Shown piece by piece: positions 29,560-38,185 of a DNA stretch of 64,000 bases. The position numbers and the translations under genes were made by a program. The notes under the pieces were generated by a model. That model made no database searches, was not told the origin of the DNA, and worked only from the letters and a program-made list of their open reading frames with translations. This DNA comes from Eximiradius sp. (GTDB taxonomy: Bacteria > Bacteroidota > Ignavibacteria > Kapaibacteriales > UBA2268). The stretch is from the NCBI GenBank assembly GCA_937127445.1, contig CAKZLY010000027.1, forward strand, positions 60,044 through 124,043. Reading direction: 5' to 3'. How positions within the stretch are numbered: position 1 is the first letter of the stretch; each line of letters opens with the position of its first letter.

Positions 29560-30120
29560 CTAAAAAACAATATTAAATTTACTTTGAATAAAAAGAAATA
29601 ATCTATAACATAAGTAACCAATAATAGAGCCGATCATTGCACCAGCAATTACATCTGATGGATAATGAACTCCACAGTAAACTCGAGTATAAGCAATAAT
29701 TATTGCAATAGAAATAAAAATATACCAGTACCGCTTAAAAAAACCTGATAGTAGAATTGCAGCTGCAAAATTATTTACAGCGTGCGACGAAGGGAACGAT
29801 TTTCCACTACCGCAGCTAACTAACAACCGAACATCAATAAGTTCGTGACAGGGGCGCAATCTTCCTACAAAACTTTTAATTACAGAGCTACTAAGCTGAT
29901 CGGAAATCACAACAGTGATAACTAACAATAATGCTACAATTTGTCCACGGCGCCCACCTTTCCATATCAAAATAAATAGAGCAATTGCATAAACTGGCAA
30001 TAAATACTTCTCCTTTGTAAGAATAGGCATTATCGCGTCAAACACTGGATTGACAAAAGCTTGATTAAACAGTCTAAACAAATACAAATCTATCCCGAAT
30101 AGTGTTTCCATCTCCTCCAT
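29560..30120 (-). CDS. PAP2 family phosphatase (lipid phosphatase)
   Basis: This membrane-bound acid phosphatase removes phosphate from lipid phosphates, possibly undecaprenyl pyrophosphate or phosphatidylglycerophosphate. All three PAP2 motifs are present: KSFVGRLRP, then SFPSSHAVNN, then TRVYCGVHYPSD, with the catalytic histidines in the last two. The 186-residue protein has about five to six membrane segments. The start could be M1 or M4. It is divergent from yggS; the 56 bases between the two start codons hold the yggS promoter. The substrate is not decidable from sequence. Confidence 0.9.
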   Translation of the reverse strand: MEEMETLFGIDLYLFRLFNQAFVNPVFDAIMPILTKEKYLLPVYAIALFILIWKGGRRGQIVALLLVITVVISDQLSSSVIKSFVGRLRPCHELIDVRLLVSCGSGKSFPSSHAVNNFAAAILLSGFFKRYWYIFISIAIIIAYTRVYCGVHYPSDVIAGAMIGSIIGYLCYRLFLFIQSKFNIVF

Positions 30121-30124
30121 CTAA

Positions 30125-30155
30125 TTGATTATTTCAAAATGTATTGCTATATTTG
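30125..30155 (+). promoter_or_regulatory. Bacteroidota-type promoter of yggS
   Basis: TTG at 30125-30127 and TATATTTG at 30148-30155 are 20 nt apart. It sits inside the longest possible yggS reading frame and so argues for the later start at 30177. Confidence 0.65.
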
Positions 30156-30176
30156 CTAAAAAGTATAGGTAAAAAT

Positions 30177-30884
30177 ATGAATAATGAAATAATTAAACAA
30201 AACTTTTTAAATATTAAATCTATAATCGAACAAACTTCAAAAAAATTTTCAAAAAATCCAGAAGATATTAAAATTATTGCTGTCAGTAAAACTCATAGAA
30301 TAGATGCAATTTCTGCTGCATATTCGGCAGGCGCAAGAATTTTCGGTGAGAATTACGTTCAGGAATTAGTTGAAAAGCAATCTCAATTATCCGAAAAAGG
30401 GATTTTGCCAGAATGGCACTTCATTGGTCACTTGCAAACAAACAAAGTAAAGTATATTGCTCCATTTATATCCTTAATTCACTCAGTAGATAGCGAAAAA
30501 TTAGCTTCGGAAATTGCTCGTCAGGCTGAAAAACACAACCGAACAATTGATATTTTGCTGCAAATCAACACTTCCGGCGAAATTTCAAAATTTGGCTGCG
30601 AACCGGATGAAGCAGTAAGCCTTGCTGAAAAAGTTTTGGGATTGCCTAACATAAAACTCAAAGGACTTATGACAATTGGTACATTCTCCAATAATGGAAC
30701 TGTAATTAGAAAGGAATTTCGATTATTAAAAAGTATTTTAGAAGAAATTAACAACAAACTTGGACTGAATTTGGCCGAACTATCAATGGGTATGAGTCAC
30801 GATTACGAAATTGCGATTGAGGAAGGTTCAACGATGGTTCGTATAGGAACTGCAATTTTTGGTGAGCGATATTACAATCGTTAA
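30177..30884 (+). CDS. yggS: YggS family pyridoxal phosphate homeostasis protein
   Basis: It binds PLP and controls its level in the cytoplasm; it has no known catalytic reaction. The PLP lysine is in IIAVSKTH near residue 40. The FGENYVQE, EWHFIGHLQTNK, LKGLMTIG and LSMGMSHDYEIAIEEGST motifs are all present, followed by VRIGTAIFGER. I chose the ATG at 30177 (235 residues) over a TTG 33 bases upstream, because the promoter element TATATTTG overlaps that earlier start. Its TAA stop shares TTAA with the stop of the convergent gene. Confidence 0.94.
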   Translation: MNNEIIKQNFLNIKSIIEQTSKKFSKNPEDIKIIAVSKTHRIDAISAAYSAGARIFGENYVQELVEKQSQLSEKGILPEWHFIGHLQTNKVKYIAPFISLIHSVDSEKLASEIARQAEKHNRTIDILLQINTSGEISKFGCEPDEAVSLAEKVLGLPNIKLKGLMTIGTFSNNGTVIRKEFRLLKSILEEINNKLGLNLAELSMGMSHDYEIAIEEGSTMVRIGTAIFGERYYNR

Positions 30885-32389
30885 TCTTTTTTGAATTTTT
30901 CGAGTAATTTTTGCATTTTTTCTGGATCTTTTTCGATATCTTCTATTGCTTTTCGTGTTTCTAAACTTCCTTTCTCGATTCCAAGCGAACGAGCAATTTC
31001 ATTTAATCTTGCAGTCTCAATAATAAATTCTTTGCCAAGTTTCTCAATATTTTTTTGTTTTATTTTTCTTTGTTCTTCAACGAGGTTCATAGCAATTTCA
31101 AATTTAGCAGAAACAGTTTTTTTAGGTTTGATATCTGGTTCTATATCGCAAGCTTGCAAGTTTGCTTCTTTCTCAGTTTGTTCGGAGCGTATTACATCAA
31201 TAATATTTTCGATGGCTTTTTGTTTATCTTCAAAGTTAATGTTTTCAGGTTTTGGTATAGTTTTTTCTTGTTTTATTTCATCGATGGAAGGCTTTTGCTG
31301 TTTTGAATAAGCACGAGCCGCCATCAATTTTGCAGTTTGATCAGTTTTTTTCTTATCATTGGCTTTGGAAGAATTATTTTTATCTTTTGGCTTATGTGTT
31401 TTTTTGAGTACTTCTCGCTGTTTTTTCTGTCGCCAACGAAGGTATAAGTAAACAACAAGCAAAAATAACCCAGCAACAATACCACCGACATAAGTCAGAA
31501 TTTGTTTATAAATCGCTGGGATCTCGTCTTCGTTTTGGACAGTATCTTTAAATATAGTTTCAAATTTTTTTGCTAATTCACTTGTATCTTTTGATGATGA
31601 TTTATCTTGAATTATCTTTGGAACTAAACTTAAATGCGAAACAGGCTCCAAGCACACTGTATCAGTTTCAATAATGTTTGCAAGTGAAATTTTAGGAGAA
31701 TAAGTAAATCCAGTTTTGGATTGAAATAACTTTGCATATTTAGATGCACTATCTAATTGATCTTTTAGAGCATAGATTTGCGAGATTGCCGCATATAAAT
31801 CAGGGACATCAACTCCGTTCAATTCAGCAAAACGTAAATTATGCACGGCAGAATTGATTTTACCTTGTTGCAAATACAAAAGTCCCAGATAAAATGCAGC
31901 TAATGGCTCTTGACGAAGGCTTGCAGAAAATAGCAACCGTTGAGCAACGTCTGTAATATTGTCTTCCAAAGCAAGCAGTCCTTGACGAAGCGTATCTTCA
32001 GACGGTGTTAAATCCATCCAACGGAAAGTCTCGACAATTATTGAACGAGTAAATGGCAATGAAACAGCAGTATATCCAGTTTGTTCATTTAAAGAAATAT
32101 AAATTGTAAGACTATTTTTTTGCGAATTAACATAAACGTCATTTATTATGCCTTTACCTTGTTTCATTCGAGATGTATCAGCGACCAAACAATTATTCAA
32201 AGTAAGAATAATTTTCATTTTGTCGTCGGACAAATTGGATTTAAAGTTTATAGGAAAATTTTTGAAAAATAAGAATACTCTATTTTTATTGTCAATAGTA
32301 ATGTTTTTCAGCATTTGCTGAGACAATAGAACATTGCTGCAAAAAATAAACGCAAAAATAAAAATCAATATTTTGCAATTAATCTTCAC
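30881..32389 (-). CDS. Exported TPR-like protein with one membrane anchor and a charged cytoplasmic tail, unrecognised
   Basis: I do not recognise this 502-residue protein. A signal peptide covers residues 1-24. A domain of about 110 residues follows with the feel of an AMIN-like beta domain (KIILTLNNC, LTIYISLNEQTGY). Helical TPR-like repeats come next (about 130-220), then a Ser/Lys-rich linker and one strong membrane segment near residues 300-320 (GGIVAGLFLLVVYLYLRW). After that comes a Lys-rich segment and a long Glu/Lys coiled coil to the end. If the first segment is cleaved, the TPR part is periplasmic and the coiled coil cytoplasmic. It overlaps the upstream sensor-kinase gene by 4 bases, so the two are translationally coupled and likely work together, with this protein possibly relaying an envelope signal. 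Confidence 0.6.
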   Translation of the reverse strand: MKINCKILIFIFAFIFCSNVLLSQQMLKNITIDNKNRVFLFFKNFPINFKSNLSDDKMKIILTLNNCLVADTSRMKQGKGIINDVYVNSQKNSLTIYISLNEQTGYTAVSLPFTRSIIVETFRWMDLTPSEDTLRQGLLALEDNITDVAQRLLFSASLRQEPLAAFYLGLLYLQQGKINSAVHNLRFAELNGVDVPDLYAAISQIYALKDQLDSASKYAKLFQSKTGFTYSPKISLANIIETDTVCLEPVSHLSLVPKIIQDKSSSKDTSELAKKFETIFKDTVQNEDEIPAIYKQILTYVGGIVAGLFLLVVYLYLRWRQKKQREVLKKTHKPKDKNNSSKANDKKKTDQTAKLMAARAYSKQQKPSIDEIKQEKTIPKPENINFEDKQKAIENIIDVIRSEQTEKEANLQACDIEPDIKPKKTVSAKFEIAMNLVEEQRKIKQKNIEKLGKEFIIETARLNEIARSLGIEKGSLETRKAIEDIEKDPEKMQKLLEKFKKD

Positions 32390-33726
32390 TCTGTTTTTGC
32401 GATTGGTAATACAATCCTAAAAGTAGTGCCTTTGCCAAACTCAGAAGCAAAAGAAATACGTCCTTTGTGATTATTAATTATTAGCTTTGAGATATATAGA
32501 TTTATAGCAAGTTTCTCTTTTTCAGTAAAATGCGGTTCAAAAATATTTTGGAAATCTTCTTCTGCGATGCCTTCACCTGTATCAGCAATGCTAATTGAAG
32601 CTTTTTTATCGCTTTGCTTGAAACAACCAATAGTTATTGTCCCACCATTTGGCATAGCATCCCGAGCATTGAGCAAAATATTTAGTAGAACATGCTGAAT
32701 TTGGTTCCGATAGCATTCGCAAAATATATTTTCATTATCAAAAGAAGTAATAATTTTAACATCTTTATTTTCAATTTGATGCTGCAAAATCGAAATTGTC
32801 TCTTTAATCAGATCTTGCAATATTATGATTTCTTTTGCCTCACTTGCATTAATTAAATTCTTAATAAAACCATTGAGATATTCAATACGTTCAATATTGC
32901 TTTGAATAATCTCTGCACGGCGTTCAATATTACCGATAGAGCGAGCAATTAAATTAACATTCGCTTTGATAATATTAATTGGACTATCCATTTCACGTGC
33001 AACAACACCCGAAATTTCACCAACGGACATAAGAATAGAAGTGTTTAACAATTGACTATTCAGCACATTAAACTTATTTGAAATTTCTTCTATTTGCTTT
33101 AATAGAATTAGATTTAACAATGCAGAAGATATTATTTGCAATGTATTTTGAAAAACAATTATTAGTTCTTCTTCGATAGCGTCGTGCTGAAGTATTGTGC
33201 TTGCGAGAAAAACGCCAAAACGCTTTTCATTTCGAGCAATAGGGAAAATAAGTATAGAATTTTGTTTGATAGCAGTTTCGTCAAAATTTGGAATTGCTTT
33301 AAAGCAATTTTGTTCGAAAATCCAATCTAAAATGCCCTGTTCTTCTAAATGGTAAATATAGTTATCTAAAAAAACAGATGTTTCGGAAGTGCTTATTGGC
33401 TTTAGTTCTCCATTTTTATCATAAAAATAGAAATTGCTCTCAATTGCAGATGCATTTTGCACAAATAATTTATGAGTTTTGTCTGCAAATTCTCTATCAG
33501 AAACGCATAAAGAAATATCAATTGCTGAATTAATCAGGTTTTGATAATAATGATGCTTTTGATAAAGTTCTATTTTATTAGTATCAGATTTAAATCGCTC
33601 AATTTCATTTTTCAAGTAATCGATTGTATTTTCAAGAGTTTCGATATATTCCTTTTGTTCAATAGATAAATTAAACTTCTGTTCTTCATTGTGTTCAGAT
33701 ATTTTATATTTACGACGATCAGCCAT
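32386..33726 (-). CDS. GAF-type sensor kinase homologue with a degenerate catalytic core
   Basis: This 446-residue protein has the layout of an NtrB-like sensor kinase. It has an N-terminal coiled coil (about 20-60), a GAF-like sensory domain (about 65-205), a dimerisation helix pair and a HATPase domain (about 330-446). The H-box, where kinases of this type read AHEINNP, reads AREMDSP, so the phosphoacceptor is R244 (codon CGT) and not His. The N-box (LLNILLNARDAM) and the G1 motif DTGEGI are intact, but the G2 glycine motif is replaced by LAINLYIS. Membrane segments are absent. It is thus probably a pseudokinase that senses or binds, not one that autophosphorylates. The next gene overlaps it by 4 bases. 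No response regulator is nearby. Confidence 0.85.
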   Translation of the reverse strand: MADRRKYKISEHNEEQKFNLSIEQKEYIETLENTIDYLKNEIERFKSDTNKIELYQKHHYYQNLINSAIDISLCVSDREFADKTHKLFVQNASAIESNFYFYDKNGELKPISTSETSVFLDNYIYHLEEQGILDWIFEQNCFKAIPNFDETAIKQNSILIFPIARNEKRFGVFLASTILQHDAIEEELIIVFQNTLQIISSALLNLILLKQIEEISNKFNVLNSQLLNTSILMSVGEISGVVAREMDSPINIIKANVNLIARSIGNIERRAEIIQSNIERIEYLNGFIKNLINASEAKEIIILQDLIKETISILQHQIENKDVKIITSFDNENIFCECYRNQIQHVLLNILLNARDAMPNGGTITIGCFKQSDKKASISIADTGEGIAEEDFQNIFEPHFTEKEKLAINLYISKLIINNHKGRISFASEFGKGTTFRIVLPIAKTE

Positions 33727-33754
33727 TGGATATATACACTTTTAATGTAATTAT

Positions 33755-33762
33755 CAAAAATA
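33755..33762 (-). promoter_or_regulatory. Possible -7 element (TATTTTTG) for the sensor-kinase operon
   Basis: The minus strand reads TATTTTTG, 29 nt before the start codon. No matching -33 TTG is seen. Confidence 0.35.
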
Positions 33763-33788
33763 ATACAAAATTGAGTAATAAAAAATAA

Positions 33789-34256
33789 TTATTTGTTATA
33801 AAGAGAAATCTGCAAAAGTAAAATTCCCAAAGCAATCAGTTGTGCAATAAAAAGAGATAAGACAGTTGCAAATGTAAGTTTACTAATTACTTCAATTGGA
33901 CGAGATTTGTAAAAATCATATTTGATAAATGGTAAATGTAGCAATATCATATAAAGAAGTGCAAAAATCAGGTACCTTATCTCATCAATACTCACAAAAT
34001 CAAGATTACTCACTAAAATAAAAGGTATTATTTTATCGAAAACAATTTTTCTTTTTGCAAACAATTTCTTTTCGTTGGTAATTAGTATAATTGAAATAGG
34101 GACACAAGCTACCGAAACGAGATTGATAAAAATAATTCGATAATCGTAAGGAACAATAGAAATTGCAATAAAAGCTATTAAAATTGGCAGAGCCAACTGC
34201 AAATGCTTTAACTCTCCTGTTCCCCAAAAATTTAAGATATCGATTTTTTTAACCAT
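33789..34256 (-). CDS. Unrecognised membrane protein at the end of the OsmC-kdsA-pgsA run
   Basis: This 155-residue protein has four to five hydrophobic segments (LALPILIAFIAISIV, FINLVSVACVPISIILI, YLIFALLYMILLHLPF, LFIAQLIALGILLLQ). No motif that I recognise is present. I chose the ATG at 34256, which overlaps the end of pgsA, over the TTG one codon earlier. It is the last gene of a tightly packed run and so probably has a membrane or lipid role, by context only. Confidence 0.55.
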   Translation of the reverse strand: MVKKIDILNFWGTGELKHLQLALPILIAFIAISIVPYDYRIIFINLVSVACVPISIILITNEKKLFAKRKIVFDKIIPFILVSNLDFVSIDEIRYLIFALLYMILLHLPFIKYDFYKSRPIEVISKLTFATVLSLFIAQLIALGILLLQISLYNK

Positions 34257-34827
34257 CAATTTTTGGAGTTAATAGTTGGTAAACGTATTCTATCAATGAA
34301 ATTAGTGAAATAATAGTTATCAATAGCATTGAGTAATAAACATAATCAGAAAAAATTAAATTTCGAATAGTCATAGATGCTTCACCTTTTAAGTAAAAGC
34401 TTGAAAGATTAAGAGATAGAATTACGAAAATAAAAATCATTTGAAGTGTTGTTTTGAATTTTGCTATGAAAGACGTTTTGATTCTTTTATTCGAAACTTT
34501 TACTAATCTTAAAAAAGTTGTCAAAAAATCTCGCAATAGAATGATAACAACCATCCAAATAGGAACAATTTTAACAATCACAAAAGCAATAAAAACAGAT
34601 GTAGTAAGGAATTTATCTGCAAGTGGATCTGCAAAAGCCCCCCATTCAGAAGTAGCATTCATTTTTCGAGCTATATATCCATCAAAAAAATCAGTTATTG
34701 CAGCTAACACAAAAATAATAGCAGCCAAAAGAATAAAATCTCTATTACTGCTCAGGAACAGCACAAAAAACAATGGTGCAGCCAATGCTCTAAAAAAAGT
34801 CAGAATATTAGGTAATTTGTTTATCAT
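34249..34827 (-). CDS. pgsA: CDP-alcohol phosphatidyltransferase (phosphatidylglycerophosphate synthase type)
   Basis: It transfers a phosphatidyl group from CDP-diacylglycerol to glycerol 3-phosphate or a related alcohol at the inner membrane. The family motif D-x2-DG-x2-AR-x8-G-x3-D-x3-D is complete in the segment that starts DFFDGYIAR (about residue 47). It is a 192-residue polytopic protein with about five membrane segments. PgsA is the likeliest identity by length, but other family members cannot be excluded. The start overlaps the end of tpiA by 4 bases. Confidence 0.87.
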   Translation of the reverse strand: MINKLPNILTFFRALAAPLFFVLFLSSNRDFILLAAIIFVLAAITDFFDGYIARKMNATSEWGAFADPLADKFLTTSVFIAFVIVKIVPIWMVVIILLRDFLTTFLRLVKVSNKRIKTSFIAKFKTTLQMIFIFVILSLNLSSFYLKGEASMTIRNLIFSDYVYYSMLLITIISLISLIEYVYQLLTPKIDG

Positions 34828-35594
34828 ACGATATATTTTTCGGCTGTTTGAATAATGCTACAAAAACTATCACCTTTAAGAGAAGCTCCACCAATTAAAC
34901 CACCATTTACATTCTCAATAGATAGTATCTCATCCGCATTTTTTTCAGATAGACTACCACCATATAGTAGATAAATATGATTAGCATTATCTCCAAATTT
35001 GTTAACCAAAAGTTGACGTAAAAAATTATGAGCTTCTTCTACTTGCTCTCTTGTTGCAGAAATACCTGTTCCAATTGCCCAAACAGGTTCGTAGGCTACA
35101 ACAACTCTTGCAATTATTTCATTAGATACACCCGCCAAATCCTTGTCCAATTGATTTTTGAGAACATCGAAAGTTTTACCTTGATTTCTTTCTTCCAGTG
35201 TTTCGCCTATACATAAAATTGGTGTTAAATTATGCTCCAAAATAGCTAACAGTTTCTTATTAATTAATTCATCATCTTCCTTAAAATAAGAACGTCGTTC
35301 TGAATGACCAATAATGATATGACTAACGCCACAATATTCAAGCATTGGAATTGAGATTTCACCTGTGAAGGCACCTTTTTCCTCAAAATAGCAATTTTGA
35401 GCACCTAAAAGTAGTTCAGTATCCTTCACAATTTGTCCAATAGCATAAACACTTGTAAAAGGTGGACACACAAGGACACGAGATTTGAGCGTTGCATTAG
35501 TTTTCATAAATCCCAAAATGTATTCGACAAGCTTTTGCGATTCGAATACATTTGTGTTCATTTTCCAATTCCCAGCAACCAGCATATTTTTCAT
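34824..35594 (-). CDS. tpiA: Triosephosphate isomerase
   Basis: It interconverts dihydroxyacetone phosphate and glyceraldehyde 3-phosphate. Catalytic residues are K11 (AGNWKMN), H97 (IIGHSERR) and E169 (VAYEPVWAIGTG). The phosphate-binding GGS (YGGSL) and GGLIGGASL blocks follow. The 256-residue length is standard. It overlaps pgsA and lptC by 4 bases at each end, an unusual setting for a glycolytic gene, inside an envelope-lipid operon. Confidence 0.97.
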   Translation of the reverse strand: MKNMLVAGNWKMNTNVFESQKLVEYILGFMKTNATLKSRVLVCPPFTSVYAIGQIVKDTELLLGAQNCYFEEKGAFTGEISIPMLEYCGVSHIIIGHSERRSYFKEDDELINKKLLAILEHNLTPILCIGETLEERNQGKTFDVLKNQLDKDLAGVSNEIIARVVVAYEPVWAIGTGISATREQVEEAHNFLRQLLVNKFGDNANHIYLLYGGSLSEKNADEILSIENVNGGLIGGASLKGDSFCSIIQTAEKYIV

Positions 35595-36148
35595 TGTTTT
35601 ACTCCACTAACTTTATATATTTTATAATTTTTCAAATTTTGATCCGATTCAAATCCAAACCCTTCAATAATTTCAGATGGAGAAGTAATCCGAACAAAAA
35701 CATTAGAAAAAAACTTTTGCTGGGAATGGCTCCATTTTAAGAAAGATGTTTCCAATCGAGTATTAGTGCTATCTGAATATACCACAATGTTCCCGAAAGC
35801 AAACATATCGAGGCTGTTATCATCAACACGTGCACTATCAGCAATCAGCCAGGTAGTTAACACTTGATTTTTATTGAACAATTCAAGCCTCAATCCACCA
35901 TCAATTAAAGTTTCACTCCGTGAAGAGAAAACCCTACCTCGTTTTCCTTTAAGAATTGCTCTTGTCCAGTTCGAATCAATAAATCGGATATCAAAATTTT
36001 GAGCAATTTGGTCAGGTTGAATATCTAAATCAAGCGAATCAAGAGTATTGGGTCTTGAAGCTTTTTCCTCTTCGCAAGATGTTGTGGCAAAAATTAATGT
36101 TAGAAATATAAAAAAATAAACGATATTTTTTGTCAACAATTTAAGCAT
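35591..36148 (-). CDS. lptC: LPS export protein LptC (lipoprotein form)
   Basis: It belongs to the Lpt bridge that moves lipopolysaccharide across the periplasm. The N-terminus is a lipoprotein signal with lipobox FATTSC and acylated C25. The body of 185 residues fits the LptC/LptA OstA-like beta-jellyroll (ILKGKRGRVFS, LIADSARVDDNSLDMFAFGNIVVYS, LKWSHSQQKFFSN). It overlaps kdsA by 8 bases, so KDO synthesis and LPS export are coexpressed. Proteobacterial LptC is a bitopic membrane protein; lipoprotein forms are found in Bacteroidota. Confidence 0.88.
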   Translation of the reverse strand: MLKLLTKNIVYFFIFLTLIFATTSCEEEKASRPNTLDSLDLDIQPDQIAQNFDIRFIDSNWTRAILKGKRGRVFSSRSETLIDGGLRLELFNKNQVLTTWLIADSARVDDNSLDMFAFGNIVVYSDSTNTRLETSFLKWSHSQQKFFSNVFVRITSPSEIIEGFGFESDQNLKNYKIYKVSGVKQ

Positions 36149-36932
36149 TCAGTTGCCGTTTGATAAATTCATTTAATTCTAAAATATTGTAAATAAAATT
36201 GTCTGATTCATCAAGTTTAATTTGAGTAGCTGAATCACTTTTTGCTTTTTCAGGTTCGGGATGGGTTTCAAAAAAAACACCGTCTATTCCAATTGCAACA
36301 GCCGAGCGAGCAAGTGATTTAACAAACTGACGATAACCACCTGATTGTTCTCCAAGCGATGGTTGCTGAAGTGAGTGTGTCGCATCATAAATTACAGGCA
36401 AACCGCTGCTTTTCATAACAATTAAAGAACGCATATCAACTACTAAATCGTGATAACCAAAAAAAGTTCCACGTTCAGTAAGCCACACTTGTTTGTTACC
36501 AGTTGAGATTACTTTTTCAGCAGCTTTTATTGCGTCTTTGGGTGCCATAAACTGAGCCTTCTTGATATTTACAATTTTACCTGTTTTTCCTGCTGCAACA
36601 AGTAAATCGGTTTGACGAGAGAGAAAAGCTGGGATTTGCAAAACATCAACATATTTTGCAGCAAGTTGGGCATTATCTGGACCATGAATATCCGTTAGGG
36701 AACGAAGATTATATTTTGAAGAATATTTCTTAATCCATTCAAGGGCAATTTCATCACCAACACCTTGAAAAGAATTAACACTTGTTCGATTTGCTTTTCT
36801 GAAGGATGCTTTATAATAAAAAACACAATTGTATTTTCTTGCTATCTGTGATAAGTGCTCTGTTGTCTGTGCAACAATTTCCTCACTTTCGGCAAGGCAA
36901 GGACCTGCAATAATAATAAATTTATTATCCAT
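36141..36932 (-). CDS. kdsA: 3-deoxy-8-phosphooctulonate synthase (metal-dependent type)
   Basis: It condenses arabinose 5-phosphate and phosphoenolpyruvate to KDO 8-phosphate, the precursor of the LPS inner core. The N-terminal motif IIAGPCLAES has Cys12, the position that is Cys in metal-dependent enzymes (Aquifex type) and Asn in the E. coli type, so a divalent metal is predicted. KASFRKANRTS, DIHGPDNAQLAAKYVDVLQIPAF and VIYDATHSLQQP are all family blocks. The 263-residue length is normal. It overlaps lptC by 8 bases and is 2 bases after the TPR gene. Confidence 0.95.
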   Translation of the reverse strand: MDNKFIIIAGPCLAESEEIVAQTTEHLSQIARKYNCVFYYKASFRKANRTSVNSFQGVGDEIALEWIKKYSSKYNLRSLTDIHGPDNAQLAAKYVDVLQIPAFLSRQTDLLVAAGKTGKIVNIKKAQFMAPKDAIKAAEKVISTGNKQVWLTERGTFFGYHDLVVDMRSLIVMKSSGLPVIYDATHSLQQPSLGEQSGGYRQFVKSLARSAVAIGIDGVFFETHPEPEKAKSDSATQIKLDESDNFIYNILELNEFIKRQLNA

Positions 36933-36934
36933 AG

Positions 36935-38185
36935 CTACTTCGATTTAAGTTGTTGAATTTCTTTTTCAGCTTTCTCAATATATGAAGAAAGCCCAGGGAC
37001 ACTATCTGCAATTTTAATAAATTCAGAAAAATCATTTATGGCATTCTCATTTTGTCCAATCATTTTATAAGCAAGAGCTCTATTGAAATATACTTGTGGT
37101 TGATTAGAATTAATTAGCAAGGCTTTAGAGAAATTTTCCACGGCTTTGGAATAATTTTTCAAGTTGTATTCAGCATTGCCTGCTTTAATGAAAAGATTTG
37201 AATTATTCGCAGAAATATCAATTGCTTTGTAATAATAAGTTAATGCTTTATCGAATTCATTTTTCTCAAAATGGACTTCCCCAAGACCAAAATTAGCATT
37301 AAAATTCTGTGGATTGATTTGTATTACTTTCTCATAATCACTCAAAGAGCGTTCATACATTTCAAGCTCAAAATATATTGCAGCACGATTAAGCAAAGCG
37401 TTTTCATTGAAACCGTTTTGTTCAATCACTTTATCTAAATCACTAATAGCATCAATTTTTTTCCCCATTTCATACAAAGCAATAGCACGACCAAGCAAAG
37501 CATCTTTATCGTTTGGATTTGCTTGAAGATATTTATTAAAATCACCCAGGGCATCTTTATAGTTATTCAATTGTGACAAAATAAAAGCTCGCAGACGATA
37601 ATTTAAAATTTGGTCTGGGTTTAACTTAATAGATTGATTAATATCGAATAGAGCTCTTTGGTATTCAGCAATTAGATAATACATTTCTGCACGAGCTTGA
37701 TAATAATTAGGATTTTTAGGACTGAGATTAATTGCAGCGGAGAAGTCGGCAATTGCTTTCTGATAATCTTTCTTTTCTGAATGAAGAACTCCACGACTAT
37801 AATAAGTGGAAGATTTTTCTGGGTCTATCTTTATGATATTATTAATTTCATCGATTGATTCATCAAATTTCTTTTGTCTCATCAATGATTGCACTAAATT
37901 TTCTCGATATTCAATTGAATTGCTATCAAATTCAATTGCTTTTCTAAAGCACAATTCAGCTGAGTAAGCACTATCCATTGCAATTAATATAGCACCTTTA
38001 AGATTATAAGTATGTTCGTTTTGAGCTTTTAGTAGCACACTATCTATTAATGATAGAGCTACTTGATAGTTTCTATTGTGATATTCTTGAACAGATTTAT
38101 TGAACATAAGCAAAACATCATCACTTAGTTGAGCACGAGACAAGTAAAAAGAACAGATAATAAATATAAAAATATAGTTTTTCAT
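36935..38185 (-). CDS. Exported TPR protein
   Basis: A signal peptide (MKNYIFIFIICSFYLSRAQ) is followed by about eleven TPR units in 416 residues, with the classical spacing (AIADFSAAINLSPKNPNYYQARA, ALGDFNKYLQANPNDKDALLG and others). TPRs form protein-protein scaffolds; the partner is not known. It sits between OsmC and kdsA, overlapping OsmC by 4 bases and ending 2 bases before kdsA, so it may serve LPS or envelope assembly. That role is inference. Confidence 0.85.
   Translation of the reverse strand: MKNYIFIFIICSFYLSRAQLSDDVLLMFNKSVQEYHNRNYQVALSLIDSVLLKAQNEHTYNLKGAILIAMDSAYSAELCFRKAIEFDSNSIEYRENLVQSLMRQKKFDESIDEINNIIKIDPEKSSTYYSRGVLHSEKKDYQKAIADFSAAINLSPKNPNYYQARAEMYYLIAEYQRALFDINQSIKLNPDQILNYRLRAFILSQLNNYKDALGDFNKYLQANPNDKDALLGRAIALYEMGKKIDAISDLDKVIEQNGFNENALLNRAAIYFELEMYERSLSDYEKVIQINPQNFNANFGLGEVHFEKNEFDKALTYYYKAIDISANNSNLFIKAGNAEYNLKNYSKAVENFSKALLINSNQPQVYFNRALAYKMIGQNENAINDFSEFIKIADSVPGLSSYIEKAEKEIQQLKSK

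Noticed and set aside
30144..30176. TTG start giving yggS 11 more residues
   Set aside because: The region contains the TATATTTG promoter element and the predicted transcript starts downstream of it.
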